Source of the DNA: Anaeramoeba flamelloides
Taxonomy: Eukaryota > Metamonada > Anaeramoebidae
DNA length: 64,000 bases
Direction of reading: 5' to 3'
Assembly (NCBI GenBank): GCA_027625915.1
Contig: JANTQA010000012.1
Span: 15,462,501-15,526,500 of the forward strand
The translations under genes were made by a program, and so were the position numbers. A model generated the notes under the pieces. The model worked only from the letters and a program-made list of their open reading frames with translations, was not told where the DNA came from and searched no databases. How positions within the stretch are numbered: the first letter of the stretch is position 1; every line of letters starts with the position of its first letter. Shown one piece after another: positions 10,804 to 22,615 of the stretch.

Positions 10804-11491
10804 CTAAAAAATTAAATAATCGCCTATAGATTATTTTGACAAATTATTTCTCATATTGTAAATATATTGATAATAAAACGATTTTTATCAAAAGGAAATA
10901 AAATTATGAATCTTTTGGTTTTATGTGAGATGATTATTAAGTAAATCTATGAAATTAAAAAAATTGAAAAATAGTTATCTTTTGAAAGGTTATAAATATG
11001 AATTATTAACTACTGTAATATTATTATTTTGGTTTTCTATTTTAAGATTTTGAAAGGTAATCAAAAAAAAACATTTCAAAAATAGTTAATTTTTAATGTG
11101 ATCCTTTTTAAAAAATTCAATCATTTATTGTTCAATAAGATTTATAATAGATTTTTTTAGAGTCACACAAACCATAGAAAACTAATATGATTAACCTCAA
11201 TTATAACATATTTTAATTAAAGACGAATTTATGAAGAGGCTAATCCCTTTAATTAGAATTTAACAGCACTATTAAAATCATTCCCAAGTTATTTACTGGG
11301 TTAGTTTAGATATGATTTCATATTTGCTTATTTGCAAAATAGGAATGATAAAGTCAACATGAATAATTGAATGATTTGGTTTTAAAGGTATGTATATATA
11401 TATATATATTATGTATTTTTGAAGAGAGAAAAATACTTTTTTCCAATGTACAGTTAGGTTTTTTTTTTTATTTTATGAAATAAAAATTGTG

Positions 11492-11995
11492 TTACGTTTT
11501 CCAGAATTTAAAAGAATTGAATAAAATCTTTTAATTTCAGAATAAACAGAAAACTCAAGAAAACCTAACGGTTCTTTTCCAAAATTTAAAAGAATAGAGA
11601 AAAATCAAAGAAAATTTATTAAATTTTCTTTTCATTTCAAAAATTAAAAAAAAACGTCTTTAGCTTTTCCAGAATTTAAAAGAAATGAGTTAAATCTTTG
11701 ATTTTTCTAGAATTTAAGGAATTAGTGTAAAAAATTGTTAGCCTTTCTCGATTTTTCTATTTATTTAGAAAATCAATAGATTTTCGTTAGGTTTTTTTGA
11801 GTTTTCTATTTATTTAGAAAATCAATAGAAAACCTCAAAAAAACCTAGAACACTTTATAAATAAAACAGTAAACCTCAAGAAAACCACCGTTAGGTTTTT
11901 TTCGATTTGAGAAATAAACCGAAAATTTCAGAAATTTTCGGTTTATTTCTTAAAATAAAAAAAAATCTAGGCACCTGACGGCACTCGAAGGTACT
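11492..11995. repeat. Compound palindromic array, repeat A copy 4
   Basis: At least three hairpin units with TTTTCCAGAATTTAAAAGAA arms are interleaved with two AAATCAATAGA/TCTATTTATTTAGAA palindromes and an AAATAAACCGAAAATTTC palindrome. It ends in TAGGCACCTGACGGCACTCG. This is the largest and best-kept copy and shows that the units can tandemise. Confidence 0.7.
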
Positions 11996-14464
11996 CTGTG
12001 GCACGATTCTACAAAAAATGATCGTAATCTTCAATGGTATCAATGTTTAACCTTTTCTTTACATAAATCACAACTTTTTAATTTTATTGTTGTTTTTGCC
12101 TTTTACATAAGAGTATCTATTTAAACAATTAGTAAAAATTCAAAGGGGTTATTTTTAGACATTTCAACATACATATTGTTTTATGTGTAGTTAGGCAAAT
12201 AAAAATTGTTTTGAAAAAGAAAAATATAAATTAACAAATGTCATCATTTCTGTAAAAGAATATTTTGACATTCTATTTATTAAAATATTCCAAAGATTTA
12301 TGTGTTTTCCTCTTGGTACAAAAAAAAAAAGGGAGGAGTTGTCTTTTTTTCGGTACAGGGTTGCTTTGATTGCAACTAAATTTTCTTTTTTAAAATAAAT
12401 AATTTTTTTTTCTAATTTGTTGCAATTTTCTAGATAAATAATCTAGACTCATCCCCTTTTTTGAACGATCATGAAATTATTTTGATTTTAGTCACTAAAA
12501 AAAAAAAAAAGTTAAAAATAATTTTATGGTTTTTCAATTTTTAGATCAAAATATTGAAAGATTATTGAACTCAAATAGTGAAACAAAAATTGATTTAAAC
12601 TGTGTTCTAATTAAATTTAGGTGTTTCTTTACAATAAATCGAAATTTTCAAAAAACATAAATTATTTCAAGATAAATATTTTGAAAAATTATACAAAAAT
12701 TTGAATAAAAAAGATGATAATTTTTTCAAAGACAAAACTTGAAACGATCTTGGACTGATGGTAAATTAAAGTCCAAAATATTTTTCAAAATGAAAATTTA
12801 CCTACTTTATTTGAAAAAAATACAAATAATTTTTGCTCTTCAAAAATTGAACAAAATGAGTTTTGAGAATTAGCTTAATCATTTGGTTGATACAGCAATT
12901 TTATAAAAGTAAATACTTTTTCTCTTTTTGCTCTTTTGAATTTATGGAATAAGAAGAAAATTTCCCGAATTAAAAAAAAAATTATAACAACAATTTTTTT
13001 GATTATTATTGTTACAATATTTCAAATGATGAGCCTTCTTAAAACTTTTTAAAAGAAAAAAGTTCCAAATAAGTCATGAATTTTTTAATTAAATGTAGAT
13101 TTTTAACTTAGAGGTTTAATCAAAACATGGGATTTTCTCCAGGTAAGAGAGGTGACTGACTCTCGGAAAATTATAATATAGAAGCACTTGAATATTTTTT
13201 TTAAAAAAACAAAAAAGAATTATTGAGAACAAATATTTGAATTCTCAAAATCCTTTTATAATTTGGAAGCAATTAAAAAAATTAGAAAGAGAATTTTTTT
13301 TCTTAAAAAAATTAATAAACAAAATGGAACATAAATAAAATTTTAAAAGTTAATAAGAGCTATCCTTTGAAATCTTGCAACAATAATAAACAAAAAAATT
13401 GTAGTTATATTTTTTTTTTTTAATTCGAGAAATTGTATTCTTATTCTATAAATTTTAAAAAAAAAAAAAAAAAAAAAAACGGGGCACTTTTGTAGGATTT
13501 TCTTGATTTTTCCGTTTAATCAGTAGATTGATACCTTCCCGGAATGAAACAAAAAATCCCAATAAAATCGCTGTTTGAAATTCTCATGTTTATTTTTTCT
13601 TTTATTCTGAAAATTTTTTCATATTCTAAATAAAAAAATATGAACCCAGAAAAATGCAGCTTGATTTTTTGGAATTTTTGTTTTTGTTTAGAAAATCGAT
13701 AGGTTTTCAGAATGAAACAGAAAATCATGAGAAAAGGAACATTTGTTTTTATTTTTTAATTAAAACAATTTCAGGAATATTCATATTTTTTGGTCTGTGA
13801 AAACTACTTTGATGACTAAAAAAACACATTTATTTTCTATAAACCAATGCTGAGTTAATAGATGTTGTTAAAATGTAAAATATAGGGTTTTTTTTTTCAA
13901 AATTTCTTTCTGATGATTAAAACCATTTTTTACAAATCAAAATCGGAAATTTACCCTGAAAAGGTTCGAAACCCAAAATTTCCCTCTGTCAGGGTTTATC
14001 CAAATTATTTTCCAATCACTATATCGTTTTCTTCAAGTATAAATATACGAGAAAATAATTTGGAGATACTTTACACAATATGAAAAAAACCAATTTTAAA
14101 ATTGACTTGTATTGTTCGAAAATTCTGTAAAGTTTTTTGGATCAATAAATGTTTTCCCTCAGCAAAATCCTCCAAAATCCTAAAATTTGCAATATTTTGA
14201 CTTCTCCATGAATTCTCATTTCTTAAAAAAATTTTTATTGGTTAAAAAAAATGTATTTCAATGCCCAGAGAACGTAAAATATAAATATCCCTTAAAAAAA
14301 AACTTCGAAAACTTATCCAAAATTAAAAAGGGTGTGCTAAAATTAAAGATTTTTTTTCAATTTGTTTTAATCTCTGAAAAAATTTCATTGGATTTTCTAA
14401 AGTTTCAGTTTTGATGAGAAAGTCAATAATTTTTTGAAACAAAAAACTGAAACTATGGCAAAGT

Positions 14465-14575
14465 ATCATTAGATTTTCCATAATTTAAAGTAATTTAATT
14501 AAACCTTTGATTTAATTAAAATAATTGAAATTCTGGAAAATCTTTCCACTGTACCGCACTTGGCGGCACATTTCA
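14465..14575. repeat. Palindromic repeat A, copy 5
   Basis: ATTTTCCATAATTTAAAGTAA pairs imperfectly with AAATTCTGGAAAATC downstream. The flank CACTGTACCGCACTTGGCGGC is a variant of the GC-richer flank of the family. Confidence 0.55.
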
Positions 14576-14967
14576 ACAATATACTATTACAGCCTATGAA
14601 ATTACGAAAACAGCTTGTATTTATTTCTATTTTTTATTGAAAAAATAAAGTTAGAAACTCAAAACAACACACCCGGCATTAGTAGGTGGAGTATTAACAA
14701 AAAAAAAAAAAAAAAAATTTCCAGTGTAGTCATAACATAAATTAAATTCTTTTTCTTTTGTACAGTCCATTCACCAAGATGAGAACATTTTTTCGACTTT
14801 TTTTTCGAAATTTCTTTAAATTTGAATTTTATTAACCAATTTTCATTCTGAATTTCTAAAAATATAATTAAACCAAAAAATTACAAAGAACAAATCCAAA
14901 AAATAGAAGCAGAAAAAAAGAAAGAGTAAATGATAAACACAATGGCTTATTTCAATCTCAAATCCAG

Positions 14968-16644
14968 GGGAATAATGATTGGATCCAAATCAAACCAAAA
15001 AAATATCGTTCGAAATCAGTTGTTCATCGGAAAAGGCTTATTAAAAGCCAAACCATTGAGACGTCTGATAAAAAAAGAGTACAGTCAGATTTCCAAAAAT
15101 ATTTGAATGGAAATAAGAAAGGAAAAAAGGAAAAAAGGAAAAAAACGAAGAAAAATAAACATAAATCTTCAAGAAGGAATCAAAGCAAATTAAATAAAAA
15201 TTTGGGTTCAAATGAGTTAGAATCTACTGGAAAGTCTAAAAGAAAAACACATGAGAAAAATATGAAGGGCAATGGGGGAAATGATGGCGATGATGAGGAG
15301 GGTGGTGACAAAGTTGACGAAATACCACCACCATTACCACCAAGAACCTTTCTAAAAAAGAATCAAGGTGTGGAGAAAGTGAACAAGAAAGATAGTAATA
15401 CACCAGTTAAAAAAAGACGTTCAACTTTCTATACCCCACAATTGCAACGCAAAGAGAGGAAAACGGGAAAAGTTCCAAGGCAGGGATCTGATAATTTTCA
15501 AATTTACCTTGAAACTAAAAGAAACCCAATAAAAGAAGTAACCAGTTTACAGATCTTTAAATTTATAGATCAAGATGAGCAAAAAAAGAAAAATAAAAAA
15601 AATGACAATAACTCGATCTTTAAAAGCAAATTTAAGAAAAGAAAAATCTTCCAAAAAATATCTCGATCAAATAAAAACAAAAATTCCAACAAAAAACCAA
15701 AAACAACAGCAACAACAACAACAACAACAACAACAACACAGAATCAACAAAATGATCTCAATAAATCACCAAGAAATACTAATATTTATCGAAAAAAGCA
15801 AATTCGGAGATTGAAAATGAGAAGAGAAAAACTGAGAGATGGAAACAATGCAATGCCAAGTCCAAGGATGTCTGCAAGAAGAAAACAAATGATGGAAAAC
15901 AAAAAAAAGTTCCGCCAAAGTATTGGTCTTCATAATAAGCTCCCTAGACAAATAGAAATCGATCTTCAAAACATTTTTAAGCCGAATACGGGTAATTCAA
16001 ACAAAACACAGCCAAACCGGAATAATAGTGATAATAGTGGTAATAATAGTAACAATGGAAATGGCAATGGCAATAATCAAATGAACGGGTGCAAGGAATT
16101 TGGGTGGGGTAACAGCCCAAAAAATAAAGAACTTTCAAGAATATTCATCCCAGATTTCACTTCTGTGCAAGAAAATAACACAAGCCCGAATAATAATTCA
16201 ACATCAAATTCTGGTTCAATGGAATTCGACGAATCTGGATTGCCAACCTTTGATACAATTTTAAACAATTATTTGTCCAACTTTGTCCAATTTTCTGCAA
16301 GCGAATACAATGATGAAAATATTTTGTTTTGGTCAAGAGTCAATAAATTTAAAGAATATATCCGGCTGGGTCGAAAAGAAGATGCACGAGTAGTCGCTCA
16401 AGAAATTTTAAATCAGCACATACTCGAAGATTCTGATAAAGAAATTAATATTAGTTGGAAATTAAGAACAGAATTAATTTCACAGTTAAAAGACGTTCAA
16501 AAATTTTGTCCCAGCGATAAAGTCTTTGATCGCGCTCATAAATCAGTCTACGATATTATGAGTGGGGATTTATATTTATCGTTTTTTAGAACACCCTTTT
16601 ATCAAGAAATAATTCATGAAATTGAAAAGCATAAAAAAATATAA
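14968..16644 (+). CDS. RGS-domain protein (5' end unresolved)
   Basis: The frame is open from 14872 to the stop at 16642-16644, with no in-frame ATG before 15262. Coding-like sequence upstream of that ATG suggests a short upstream exon joined at an acceptor such as the CAG ending at 14967. One possible start, among others, is an ATG at 14596 with a GTATTT donor at 14617. The N-terminal two thirds are Lys/Asn-rich. They hold a proline motif, PPPLPPR, of the SH3-ligand type, a Thr run at about 15705-15738 and Asn/Gly repeats. The last 140 residues or so (16225-16644) form an RGS domain: SEYNDENILFWSRVNKFK, then the RTELISQL and DRAHKSVYDIM helices, and a terminal FFRTPFYQEII. RGS domains speed GTP hydrolysis by Galpha subunits. 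No membrane segment, DEP or kinase domain is seen. The domain call is strong; the start is not settled. Confidence 0.82.
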   Translation, partial: GNNDWIQIKPKKYRSKSVVHRKRLIKSQTIETSDKKRVQSDFQKYLNGNKKGKKEKRKKTKKNKHKSSRRNQSKLNKNLGSNELESTGKSKRKTHEKNMKGNGGNDGDDEEGGDKVDEIPPPLPPRTFLKKNQGVEKVNKKDSNTPVKKRRSTFYTPQLQRKERKTGKVPRQGSDNFQIYLETKRNPIKEVTSLQIFKFIDQDEQKKKNKKNDNNSIFKSKFKKRKIFQKISRSNKNKNSNKKPKTTATTTTTTTTTQNQQNDLNKSPRNTNIYRKKQIRRLKMRREKLRDGNNAMPSPRMSARRKQMMENKKKFRQSIGLHNKLPRQIEIDLQNIFKPNTGNSNKTQPNRNNSDNSGNNSNNGNGNGNNQMNGCKEFGWGNSPKNKELSRIFIPDFTSVQENNTSPNNNSTSNSGSMEFDESGLPTFDTILNNYLSNFVQFSASEYNDENILFWSRVNKFKEYIRLGRKEDARVVAQEILNQHILEDSDKEINISWKLRTELISQLKDVQKFCPSDKVFDRAHKSVYDIMSGDLYLSFFRTPFYQEIIHEIEKHKKI

Positions 16645-16842
16645 CAAAAGTTTATATATAGAAACACCTAGTTATGTTTTAGTATATATCGTTTTTTGTT
16701 AGTAATATATTTTTTGATTTTTTACTTTTCTTTTCTATATTATATAAATATATATATATATATATCTGTCGATCTATCTATTAATATAAATTAAAATAAA
16801 AAAATTTTATTTTACTATTAAATATATAGACACCAATATACG

Positions 16843-16875
<33 letters not shown>

Positions 16876-19633
16876 TTAATTATCGAATTAATGTTTAGAT
16901 TTCAATAATATTCTTGTTATAAATGTAAATTATGATTTAACATTTTCTCAAACTACACAATTCTAGAATTTTTTCATTTTTTTTTTTTTTATCTTTTTTT
17001 AATTTTATTCTAGAATAAAGCAGTTTGTTGAAATTGTTTAATTTTCAAAATAATTTATGAATTTAGTTTTTTAAAATTTTGAATTTTTAAATTTTTCTTT
17101 TTTTTATGATTTCAAAAAAGAGGATAATCATTTAAGAAATAATATTATCGAGAAAGATAAGAAATTAAAATACATTACTATTAGTTTAGGGGGGATGATG
17201 TTGTAAGAGGCGATCTTTTCTCATTTTTCTTGCACTTGGTAATCTTTTCCTAAATTTTTTTTTTTTTTTTTAATTTTTAATATCAATAGTCAACTTGGTG
17301 GAAATCTTTTTTTTTAATAAATAGTTTTGAAAAATTTAATGTAAATTCAAAACAATCAATCACCTTTCACCAATTAAAATAAACTCTTTTTCAAATAAAG
17401 GGACACGGAAAATATCAAGAATTATTCATAATTGAATCAAAAGAATTGTAGTATCATTCTAAAAGATAATAAACTCTTAAAAACTAGAAAAAAAAAAAAA
17501 AACTCAACTGAATCTTTAAAACTCATTAAAACAAAACAATAATAAAAAACAATTAAAATTAAATAGTTTAAAAATTGATGTGCCTTTTTATTTCAAATGA
17601 GAAATCTCGTTTTGTAAATTGTAAGAAAAGTTTATCAAATTAATAAAAAACCGTTGAACATGGTGAATTGGGGAAAAGTTCTTTACATTTTATTGATAAT
17701 TCTTTACACATCAAACTTTTGTTCTTTAGGGTCTCATTTTTAATATAAAGTTGCAATTCAACTGGGTATTTTGTTGGAATTGTTTTTTTTTTTCTTTATT
17801 TTCTTTTTTCTTTGTTTTAGATATCAATTCAATAATGGTCTTTCTTAATTCCCATATCTAGCTCATTTGAAATCAAACTTAAACTGTTTCCATTTTTATA
17901 CTTTTAGATTAGTACCAAATTACTTTCTTCTTATCTTGCCTTTCCATTTTCAAATTATTCAATATACATATATAAAAAAAAACAAAAAATGAATAAATAA
18001 AATGACAATCATTAATAAGCAATAAGAAATTATCTTATTAACAATCAAATTCAAAATTATTGATGATTTGAGAAATGTTCCCTTTTTTAAAAAAAAGAGT
18101 TTACAACAAATATTTTAAATTGATAAATATTACTTTAATTTTCAAAATAAAGTTTTCAACTTCAATTTTACAAATTCGTCAATATTTTTTTTGTCTGAAA
18201 AAGACTTATTTTTTGATAAATAAATAAATTTACTCAAATAAATACCTTTTTGTGGATAAGAGTTTTTTTTCTTTTGGACAAGTTGAGGCTTTCATGGAAT
18301 TTTACCTTTTTTCGTGAATAGAAAACATTGAATAATAGGATTTTTTGAAAAAAATACTAAATTAATTTGAAAATCTTTGTGTTATGATGATTACAAAAAA
18401 ACATTCTTTGTTAAATAAAACCACAATAAAAAGTTAAAAAAACATAATTGTTACTTTGTTTAGACAGTTCATCAAAGCAAAAATAAAATAGAAAGGAAAA
18501 GTATAAACCCCCTTTTTTTTTTTTTTTTAGAAATTAGGACAGTTCTTTCAAGTGTAATTGAGTGCCTAGCTTTTCCAGAATTCAAAATAACTGAAAACAA
18601 TCTTTGATTTTACCCCATTCTTTTTAGTTCTGCAAATGTTAACGATGTTTTTTTTTATTTATAAAAGTAAATAAAAACCTAACATCTATGGCAGGAAATT
18701 AAATCCTCGCTTAAAAATAAAAAAAAATCAAAAAAGAATACTATTTTTAATAAAAAATTAATATTTCAAATTTTAAGATAAAACAAATAATTAACAAATA
18801 ATTGAGAAAAATCTTGTTGAAATTTTTAATCAAAGGCCTTTTTTAAAAAATATGTTTTATCCCCACTAGCTAAATTCTCAAGAAGAGAAAGAAATTTATA
18901 TTAAATCTAAGCTATTGATTAAAAAAAAAATCTTTTAAATTTTCTGTTAGAATTTCTCTCAAATTAACTGCTAAGTAAAGTAGAAGAACAAAAAGAAGAT
19001 AAAAAATTTTTCAAACAATAATTTTGGATTTGTGGTTGTTGTGTTTGGATATTGAAACATTTTTCAAAGGTGAAAATTTTCCTTTTGGTTTTCCAGTGAC
19101 TAAAGAAATTTTTTTAACTGAGAAACAAATAAATCTAAAATTTCAATAGGGTTGAGAATGTCTAAAATATTTTATTTCCAAAGTAACAGATGATATTCCA
19201 ATATATTGGAAAATGAGAATTTAAGTTTTTATTTGGATAAATAAAAAGGATTGATAAATTTTCAAATCAAATCAAACGAATATAAAATTCTATAAATATT
19301 TAAGAATGATCATTGATATATTTTTGTTTGTTTTTTTATTCTTTAAATAACAAAATTATAAGAAAGACTAAAAAAGTAAATAAATTTTGTAAGATTTACT
19401 CTATTGTTCATCTAAATATTTATAAAAAAAATAAAAAGGAAAAAGGAAAAAAAAAAGAAATACAATCTGAAAAAAAAAAAAAAAGTTTTCAAAAAAGGAA
19501 TTTTTTTTATTACATACATTCAATAAAATTTCAATTTTTTAAAAATTTTTTTGATAATGAATGTTTTACTTTAAAATTTGTGATTTTGTGATAATTTGAA
19601 ACTAAGGGAATAAAAAAAATAAAAAATAAACAA
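16645..19633. other. Intergenic
   Basis: About 3 kb between the RGS gene and the 3' end of the BRCA2-type gene. It holds (TA)n microsatellites at about 16746-16766 and 16844-16870, several poly-A/T tracts and repeat A copy 6 at about 18553-18680. No gene is supported. A Lys-rich frame at 19313-19591 is A-run translation. Confidence 0.55.
18553..18680. repeat. Palindromic repeat A, copy 6
   Basis: It begins GAGTGCCTAGCTTTTCCAGA and continues with AATTCAAAATAACTG, pairing loosely with TTCTTTTTAGTTCTG. A weak AAATAAAAACCTAAC tail resembles the border of copies 4 and 7. Confidence 0.5.
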
Positions 19634-22615
19634 TTAAAAAAACTCGTCAAAATCTGTTTCTAAACAATCTACATGCCCCATTAAGTGTAGTTTATGTTTA
19701 TTTCCCAAATCTGAATTGAAAAAATTTGATAGATGAGTGTATCTTTGCAAGAAATGTGTTTCGATTTGATTGTTGCTTGTTAAAAGGGAATATTTGTTTG
19801 TTTCAAATGTTAGCACTTTGGTTGATATTTCAAATTTTTCTGGGCAAATATCGCGTGCTATTATAATTGTTGAACCAACGATACTATTGTTAATAAAGAA
19901 GTTATCAGAATCTGGTGACAGGTGGATTTTCGCTAAAATTAAATTTTCATCGGCAAGATAATAGATTGAATTTTCCTTTGAGTAATAAATTAAAACCCCA
20001 ATAAAATTTAAACTCTTTAATTGATTTTTGAAAGACATTAAGCTTGGTAAATTTGTTAATACTCTCGGAATAAAAAGGTTTTGATTAACATTTTCTGTTA
20101 ATATTTCAATCTTTGTTTTGTTATTTGTCGAAAAAGAGGTTTGTGGGTTTTCATTAAAACCAGAATAAATCCTTGAATCTAAATTATAAATTTTTACACG
20201 TGAGCCTTCTTTAAGTTTTTTCCACAATTGGATCGAATCATCCCAAACATGGATGACCCTATCATCACGATACTTTGTTGAATTATTATTGTAATCTATA
20301 ACTTCCAATTCAAAAAAGCATCGGGAATTACCAGTGTTGTTTTGATTAATAATACTATTTTTCTCTTCATCATTATTTTGGGTCTTATTGTTAATATCCC
20401 ACCATTCCTTTTGGTTATTATTATTATTATAGGTAATTTGGTTCTCCTTTTTATTATTATTATTATTAACCGAATCGCCATTTATTCCAAAGTCCATATT
20501 CACATTATTATTAGTATTGCTCTTATTATTAATGTTGTTATTCTGATTATTCACATTTTGTTCATTCTTTTTGCTAATATTTTGTTCCGAATTTTTATTT
20601 TGTACCAAATTGTCATTTTGTATAATGCTCATATTAATATTTGAATTACTAATAATGGTACTAGAATTATTACATTCCTGGTAATTGCTTTTGGTATTCG
20701 TATAATTTTCAATATGGATATCAATGCTACTATTATTACTATTATTATCACCATCGCTGCAATTTTGAGTATTATTATTAGTGTTGTTATTGTTATTTTT
20801 AATAATAATATTCTTTTTGATTTGATTCTCATTTTTATCAGTATTCTTTACAGTATTATCAGTAATACTTTCGTTCTTTTGGAAAGAGGTATCCATACTA
20901 TTAAGAACACTACCCCCATTTTCATCGTTCTTTGTACCATGGTTCTGGTTTGTTGAAAATATCATTTCTAATTGTTTATTTCTTTGTATCGGATCGGTCA
21001 ATAGCAATTTAGAATTATACTTTTTCTGTGAAAGCCATAGAGGCGATTTTCTTTGAATAATAATATCGATGCAAGGAACCATTCCCCCATTTGGTTTTAA
21101 TAAAGAAATACTTGTTGGTGTTAATTGTTGATTAGGATGCGAAAACCCTAATTTGGTTCTTGGGTTGACAATTTTTGTACAATTAAAAGAAAGAGACAAA
21201 CAAATGTCTGAGGAAATGCAATCAAGAGTGGAGGTAACTTTGTCAAAACCGGAAAGTTGTGAATTAAGTATTTGCAATCTTGATCCTTCGATCAGTTTAC
21301 CTTCATCGATTAAAGTAAGCAAGTGTTTATCAAAAAGTGCTTTGATTGAATACCATCCATCAGTTAATTCAATCCGATATTTTTGTAAGTTTGAGGCTTT
21401 TTCTGTACAATCTGTTGAATTTAAAGTTGTCGCTGCTGAAGACAAAGTCGAAGAAATCTGAGAAGAGGTGGAAAAAGAAGAAGTTGTTGTTGAAGTTGTT
21501 TTTGATTTTGTTGTATGAGTAGGAGTGATTTTTGCTGTTGCTGTTGCTGTTGTTGAATAATTTTTTTTCTTCAAATCATTGTGTTTCTCTTGTTCAAATT
21601 GATCAAATATTGAAAAGAAGTCTTCCATTTCTGTTTCTGTCATTGTTTGAATAGTACTTTGTTGCTCTTGTTTTTGAATGGAAGAAATTTCCAAAGCAAT
21701 TCCTTTTGTTAATAAAGAAGGGTCTTCAATTATTTGCGACAGTGGTGATTGCTTCTTTTCAGTAAATTCCTTTCGGTACCTCGCTTTTAATTTGTTTAAA
21801 ATGTGTAGCGGTGTAAAATAAAGCTTTTTTTGATACAGCTGCAGTAATTGCTTTGGATACAAACGTAGATTGGCCGCACACTCATAAACGATCCTTTGGT
21901 AATGGTTTTTGATCCATTCATTACTTGGGTGTTCTTTTGTTTTCACAATTAAAATATAAAGAATGAATCTTGATTGGATCTCTTCAAAGCCAATGCCTTG
22001 CTTGGTGAAGTTAATTACACAGTTTTTTGTTGACTTTAAAAGTTCTAAAATGTTTGTTAGATCTAATTCCTGAAAAGAAAATTTGAAATTTAAGCAATTG
22101 TTCCGATTTAGATCAATAATTTTTTGTGGAAGCCCAAGCTCGAGTAATTCCGTTTTTGAATAATCTTTGAGTTTTGTCTTTTGAATTAGTAGCTTTTTGA
22201 TTTTGACAAGAAAATTGTTTTGTTTTTCATCAAATGGTAAATCAAAATTTTGATCATTGAAATTAAGAAACAAAGGATTAGTTTGCTTGAGTGAATTGCT
22301 TTCTTCTTGTTTGGAGTTGCTGTTGTGTTTATTTTTGTTATTGTTTGTTTTTTTTTCTTCATCTTGTCTATCATTGTTACCGTTTGTTTTTTTTTGTTTG
22401 AACACTTGCCTTGGTTGCTTCCATTTCCGTTTTTTTCTTCTTACCTGTGGCTGTAAAATTCGTGTTGTTAAACGATCAAGATCAGTGCTTTCCTCATTTA
22501 AAAGAATTTCATTACGATTATAAGTATCAGAATTGTCTGTTGATCGATCAATCATGTAGTTCTCATGGTAACTTCTAGTTGGTAGTTGCTTATGATCTTG
22601 AGAAACTAAACTCAT
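19634..22615 (-). CDS. BRCA2: BRCA2-type DNA-binding-domain protein
   Basis: A single-exon protein of 993 residues matching the C-terminal DNA-binding region of BRCA2. BRCA2 loads Rad51 onto RPA-coated single-stranded DNA in homologous recombination. Residues about 140-312 are the helical domain (WIKNHYQRIVYECAANL, then LKARYRKEF). Residues 411-525 are OB1, with the family hallmarks ELTDGWYSIKA, TKLGF and CIDIIIQR. Residues 766-830 resemble OB2 (VWDDSIQLWKKLKEGSRVKI) and 865-965 OB3 (FIGVLIYY, YYLADE). In place of the helical tower, residues about 553-760 are an Asn-rich low-complexity tract. The N-terminus before the helical domain is only about 140 residues, Lys/Asn-rich. No FxxA motif of the BRC-repeat type occurs anywhere in the protein. 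An in-frame stop lies about 50 bases upstream of the chosen ATG, so any BRC-bearing part would need an upstream exon. Identity is confident; Rad51 binding is unproven. Confidence 0.9.
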   Translation of the reverse strand: MSLVSQDHKQLPTRSYHENYMIDRSTDNSDTYNRNEILLNEESTDLDRLTTRILQPQVRRKKRKWKQPRQVFKQKKTNGNNDRQDEEKKTNNNKNKHNSNSKQEESNSLKQTNPLFLNFNDQNFDLPFDEKQNNFLVKIKKLLIQKTKLKDYSKTELLELGLPQKIIDLNRNNCLNFKFSFQELDLTNILELLKSTKNCVINFTKQGIGFEEIQSRFILYILIVKTKEHPSNEWIKNHYQRIVYECAANLRLYPKQLLQLYQKKLYFTPLHILNKLKARYRKEFTEKKQSPLSQIIEDPSLLTKGIALEISSIQKQEQQSTIQTMTETEMEDFFSIFDQFEQEKHNDLKKKNYSTTATATAKITPTHTTKSKTTSTTTSSFSTSSQISSTLSSAATTLNSTDCTEKASNLQKYRIELTDGWYSIKALFDKHLLTLIDEGKLIEGSRLQILNSQLSGFDKVTSTLDCISSDICLSLSFNCTKIVNPRTKLGFSHPNQQLTPTSISLLKPNGGMVPCIDIIIQRKSPLWLSQKKYNSKLLLTDPIQRNKQLEMIFSTNQNHGTKNDENGGSVLNSMDTSFQKNESITDNTVKNTDKNENQIKKNIIIKNNNNNTNNNTQNCSDGDNNSNNSSIDIHIENYTNTKSNYQECNNSSTIISNSNINMSIIQNDNLVQNKNSEQNISKKNEQNVNNQNNNINNKSNTNNNVNMDFGINGDSVNNNNNKKENQITYNNNNNQKEWWDINNKTQNNDEEKNSIINQNNTGNSRCFFELEVIDYNNNSTKYRDDRVIHVWDDSIQLWKKLKEGSRVKIYNLDSRIYSGFNENPQTSFSTNNKTKIEILTENVNQNLFIPRVLTNLPSLMSFKNQLKSLNFIGVLIYYSKENSIYYLADENLILAKIHLSPDSDNFFINNSIVGSTIIIARDICPEKFEISTKVLTFETNKYSLLTSNNQIETHFLQRYTHLSNFFNSDLGNKHKLHLMGHVDCLETDFDEFF

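Larger units (their letters stand above)
9270..14967. other. Intergenic, repeat-bearing
   Basis: About 5.7 kb without a supported gene. It contains a coding-like minus-strand fragment (9844-9986), repeat D copy 2 with a fragment of repeat F (10130-10490), a small hairpin (10696-10803), the compound repeat A array (11492-11995), a related degenerate stretch (about 13500-13735) and repeat A copy 5 (14465-14575). A (TA)n run lies near 11394. The start of the RGS gene must lie near its right edge. Confidence 0.5.

Noticed and set aside
13960-13977. A GGTTCGAAACCC match to a tRNA B-box
   Set aside because: No acceptor, D or anticodon stems can be formed around it.
15575-15814. A poly-Gln frame within the RGS gene
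   Set aside because: The CAACAA run is read as Thr in the frame that continues to the RGS domain. The Gln frame has no flanking domain.
20342-20956. Hydrophobic plus-strand frames suggesting membrane proteins
   Set aside because: Antisense to the Asn-rich linker of the BRCA2-type gene; AAT repeats read as Ile/Val on the other strand.
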